Part shown: positions 12,203 through 13,961 of the stretch, in pieces
Layout: each line of letters starts with the position of its first letter
Numbering within the stretch: the first letter of the stretch is position 1
Assembly (NCBI GenBank): GCA_964563495.1
Contig: CAZLYK010000148.1
Location: 1 to 13,961, forward strand
DNA from: CAZLYK01 sp964563495
Lineage (GTDB): Bacteria > Acidobacteriota > Blastocatellia > RBC074
Direction: 5' to 3'
DNA length: 13,961 nucleotides
Made by a program: the position numbers and the translations under genes
Notes under the pieces: model-generated
What the model saw: only the letters and a program-made list of their open reading frames with translations
Database searches by the model: none
What the model was told of the DNA's origin: nothing

Positions 12203-13961
12203 ATGATAGCCCTGCTTAGAAAACATCGTTGGATGATCATCGGTTGTTTCTGGTTCTTCGCCTATGCGCTTGGAGTCTGGGGCTCATTCAGGCAGCTCCA
12301 AACAATCCCGCGCCATCATTCGGCTTTTGAGCCATTTTACCGATCCCTCCAATTATTTGTCCTGGAAGAGAACCTCGCTTCGGAGCCGCCGGTCGCCTGG
12401 CAGTATCAACTGGCCATGTTTCTCGCGCCGGGCGTGGCGATCTATACCACGATCATCACCATCGCCTCGCTTTTTCAGGATCAATTATTATTGGTGCTGC
12501 TCAGCCGGTTCAGGAAGCACGTGGTCATCTGCGGGCTCGGCCGGCAGGGGTTTCAACTGGTCAAAGACTTCCTCGCCAACGGCGATCGGGTCGTGGTGAT
12601 AGAGCTCGACGAATCGAATCAAGCCATCAAAGCATGCCGCGACCTGGGCGCCATCGTCCTGACCGGCAACGCTACCGATCCGTCGATGCTCAAGCTCGCT
12701 CGCGTCGATTACGCCAGATGCATTATTGCCATCTGCGGTGATGACGGGGTCAATTCCGAAATCTCGGGCCAGGCCCATAACCTCATGAGAGACAAATGGG
12801 AAGGCCGGAATGCACAGCTCAGCGGATCTTCTCATGAGCTGCTCGAATGTTATGTCCATCTGGTCGATGAAAAATTGAGGAGCCTCTTCGGCCGCGGAAA
12901 AACATTCGATCATAAGGATCACAATTTCAGACTGAAATTCTTCAATACCTTTGAAAACTGCGCCCGCGCCATGCTCGATAAATTCCCGCCCGAAGTTAAC
13001 CTCGATCTCAAAGCCGGTAAGCAGGTTCATCTCTTGATCATCGGCCTCGGGCAGATGGGCGGGAGCGTTTTACTCCAGGCCGCCAGAATCGGCCATTATG
13101 CGAACGGCAGAAAGCTGAGAATTACCATAGTCGATCGCGAGGCGGATATCCGGTCATCGGAGTTTGCCCTGCGATTTCCCGCCCTGGCTGAAATATGCGA
13201 TCTCAAATTTATTCAGAAAGATGTCGGCGTTGATAAGATCTTCGACGAGGATTTCATCAAGTGGGTCGAATCGGATCACCAGTTGAGCTCGGTCTATATC
13301 TGCCTCGATGATGACGCCGAGGGGCTCTCCTGCGCCCTGACCATTCTGCCGGTTGTCAAAAACTGGAAAGTGCCGATCATCGTCAGGATGTCTCAGAAAG
13401 TCGGCATGAGCACTCTGCTCGATGAAATAAAGTTGCTCTCTCCGGATATCGATCTGATCCATCAATTCCCGGTCATCAATTCGGCCTGCCGGCGCGAAAT
13501 CATTCTCAATGAATTATTGGACAAGCTCGCCAAACAGGTGCACAAGGAATACGTCGATGACCAGCGTGCCAGAGGAGCCACGGTCGATGATAAGCCCAAC
13601 CTGGTCGACTGGGATCAACTGCCCGAGGAGGTCAAGGAATCGAACCGCCAGCAGGCGGATCATATCAACATCAAACTCAGGGCCATCGGCTGCGGCACTC
13701 GCCCCGCAGGTCCGCTCTCAACCGGCGAATTTGGTTTTACCGACCAGGAGGTCTTGCTGCTCGCGGAGATGGAGCATAAGAGATGGATGGCTGACCACCT
13801 CTTGAGTGATTGGAAATTAGGCCAAAGAGATGATCGGAACAAGACCACCCCTTACCTGGTCGACTGGGATCAGTTGAGTGAGGACGTCAAACTGAACGAT
13901 TGCAACGCCGTCCGAAAGATCCCCGAATATCTCAGGGAAATCGGATCGGAAATATATCGTA
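12203..13961 (+). CDS. Membrane protein with two TrkA-N-like and two RyR domains (3' end outside window)
   Basis: The frame is open from ATG 12203 to the window edge (586 codons plus one base), so the gene is partial. Hydrophobic segments at about 11-27 and 69-92 flank a 40-residue loop. An RCK/TrkA-N Rossmann domain follows (HVVICGLGRQG, 106-116; acidic strand end VVIELDE), then a second nucleotide-binding-like domain (HLLIIGLGQMGG, 276-287; ITIVDRE). The last part holds RyR-type repeats: a degenerate one at about 446-497 and a full one from 522 (LAEMEHKRWMADHL, W536, LVDWDQL, K563). RyR domains in bacteria often accompany TrkA-N domains and are suspected ligand sensors. The TM-loop-TM-RCK order resembles a potassium channel, but no TVGYG filter is present. 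It begins 21 nt after the preceding gene, fourth in the operon. Ligand and role unknown. Confidence 0.85.
   Translation, partial: MIALLRKHRWMIIGCFWFFAYALGVWGSFRQLQTIPRHHSAFEPFYRSLQLFVLEENLASEPPVAWQYQLAMFLAPGVAIYTTIITIASLFQDQLLLVLLSRFRKHVVICGLGRQGFQLVKDFLANGDRVVVIELDESNQAIKACRDLGAIVLTGNATDPSMLKLARVDYARCIIAICGDDGVNSEISGQAHNLMRDKWEGRNAQLSGSSHELLECYVHLVDEKLRSLFGRGKTFDHKDHNFRLKFFNTFENCARAMLDKFPPEVNLDLKAGKQVHLLIIGLGQMGGSVLLQAARIGHYANGRKLRITIVDREADIRSSEFALRFPALAEICDLKFIQKDVGVDKIFDEDFIKWVESDHQLSSVYICLDDDAEGLSCALTILPVVKNWKVPIIVRMSQKVGMSTLLDEIKLLSPDIDLIHQFPVINSACRREIILNELLDKLAKQVHKEYVDDQRARGATVDDKPNLVDWDQLPEEVKESNRQQADHINIKLRAIGCGTRPAGPLSTGEFGFTDQEVLLLAEMEHKRWMADHLLSDWKLGQRDDRNKTTPYLVDWDQLSEDVKLNDCNAVRKIPEYLREIGSEIYR

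Noticed and set aside
1..13961. tRNA, rRNA, CRISPR array or integrase/transposase genes
   Set aside because: Gaps were read for T-arm-like motifs, regularly spaced direct repeats and recombinase motifs; none were found.

Overview
The window is ordinary bacterial chromosome of moderately high GC, densely coded, with an unusually large amount of palindromic DNA between genes. Gene content fits a Gram-negative-type soil bacterium, probably Acidobacteriota and perhaps class Blastocatellia: a large BTAD regulator, a secreted S10 serine carboxypeptidase, a LolA-like periplasmic protein, and GmhA of the ADP-heptose route. That placement is an inference from gene style; there is no rRNA or marker gene to fix it. 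I found no tRNA, rRNA, CRISPR array, transposase or phage gene.

Layout. (1) 33-2688, minus strand: a metallophosphoesterase (1831-2688) and, after a 421-bp spacer, a winged-helix/BTAD transcriptional regulator (33-1409). (2) 2993-5588, plus strand: an exported S10 carboxypeptidase from a TTG start, overlapping an exported LolA-fold-like protein. (3) 5589-6296: a 708-bp stretch without a gene, holding two nested inverted repeats. (4) 6297-7469, plus: a single-ring Clp/HSP100-type AAA+ ATPase. (5) 7538-8940, minus: an exported metallo-beta-lactamase-fold hydrolase followed by a stand-alone AtuA C-terminal-like protein. (6) 9264 to the right edge, plus: a tight four-gene run with gaps of 3, 5 and 21 nt. 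It encodes an M48-like membrane protein with a mutated HExxH motif fused to an FHA domain, GmhA, a conserved protein that looks distantly like deoxyhypusine synthase, and a membrane protein with two Rossmann/TrkA-N-like domains and two RyR domains. The last gene runs off the window.

The most unusual content is the operon in (6). It combines an FHA-linked probable pseudoprotease, a phosphosugar isomerase and an RCK/RyR membrane protein whose TM-loop-TM layout lacks a potassium filter. It is preceded by an extended -10 promoter and a 115-bp element with 20-bp perfect inverted ends, flanked by a 9-nt direct repeat.

The second theme is the palindromes. Large inverted repeats occupy most of the longer intergenic gaps, and several carry a shared terminal motif (GAATAGACAGGAT-like). 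One is a perfect 34-bp inverted repeat lying between divergent genes, so it is not a terminator. Another ends one base before the Shine-Dalgarno sequence of the S10 gene and shows that the upstream ATG is not the real start.
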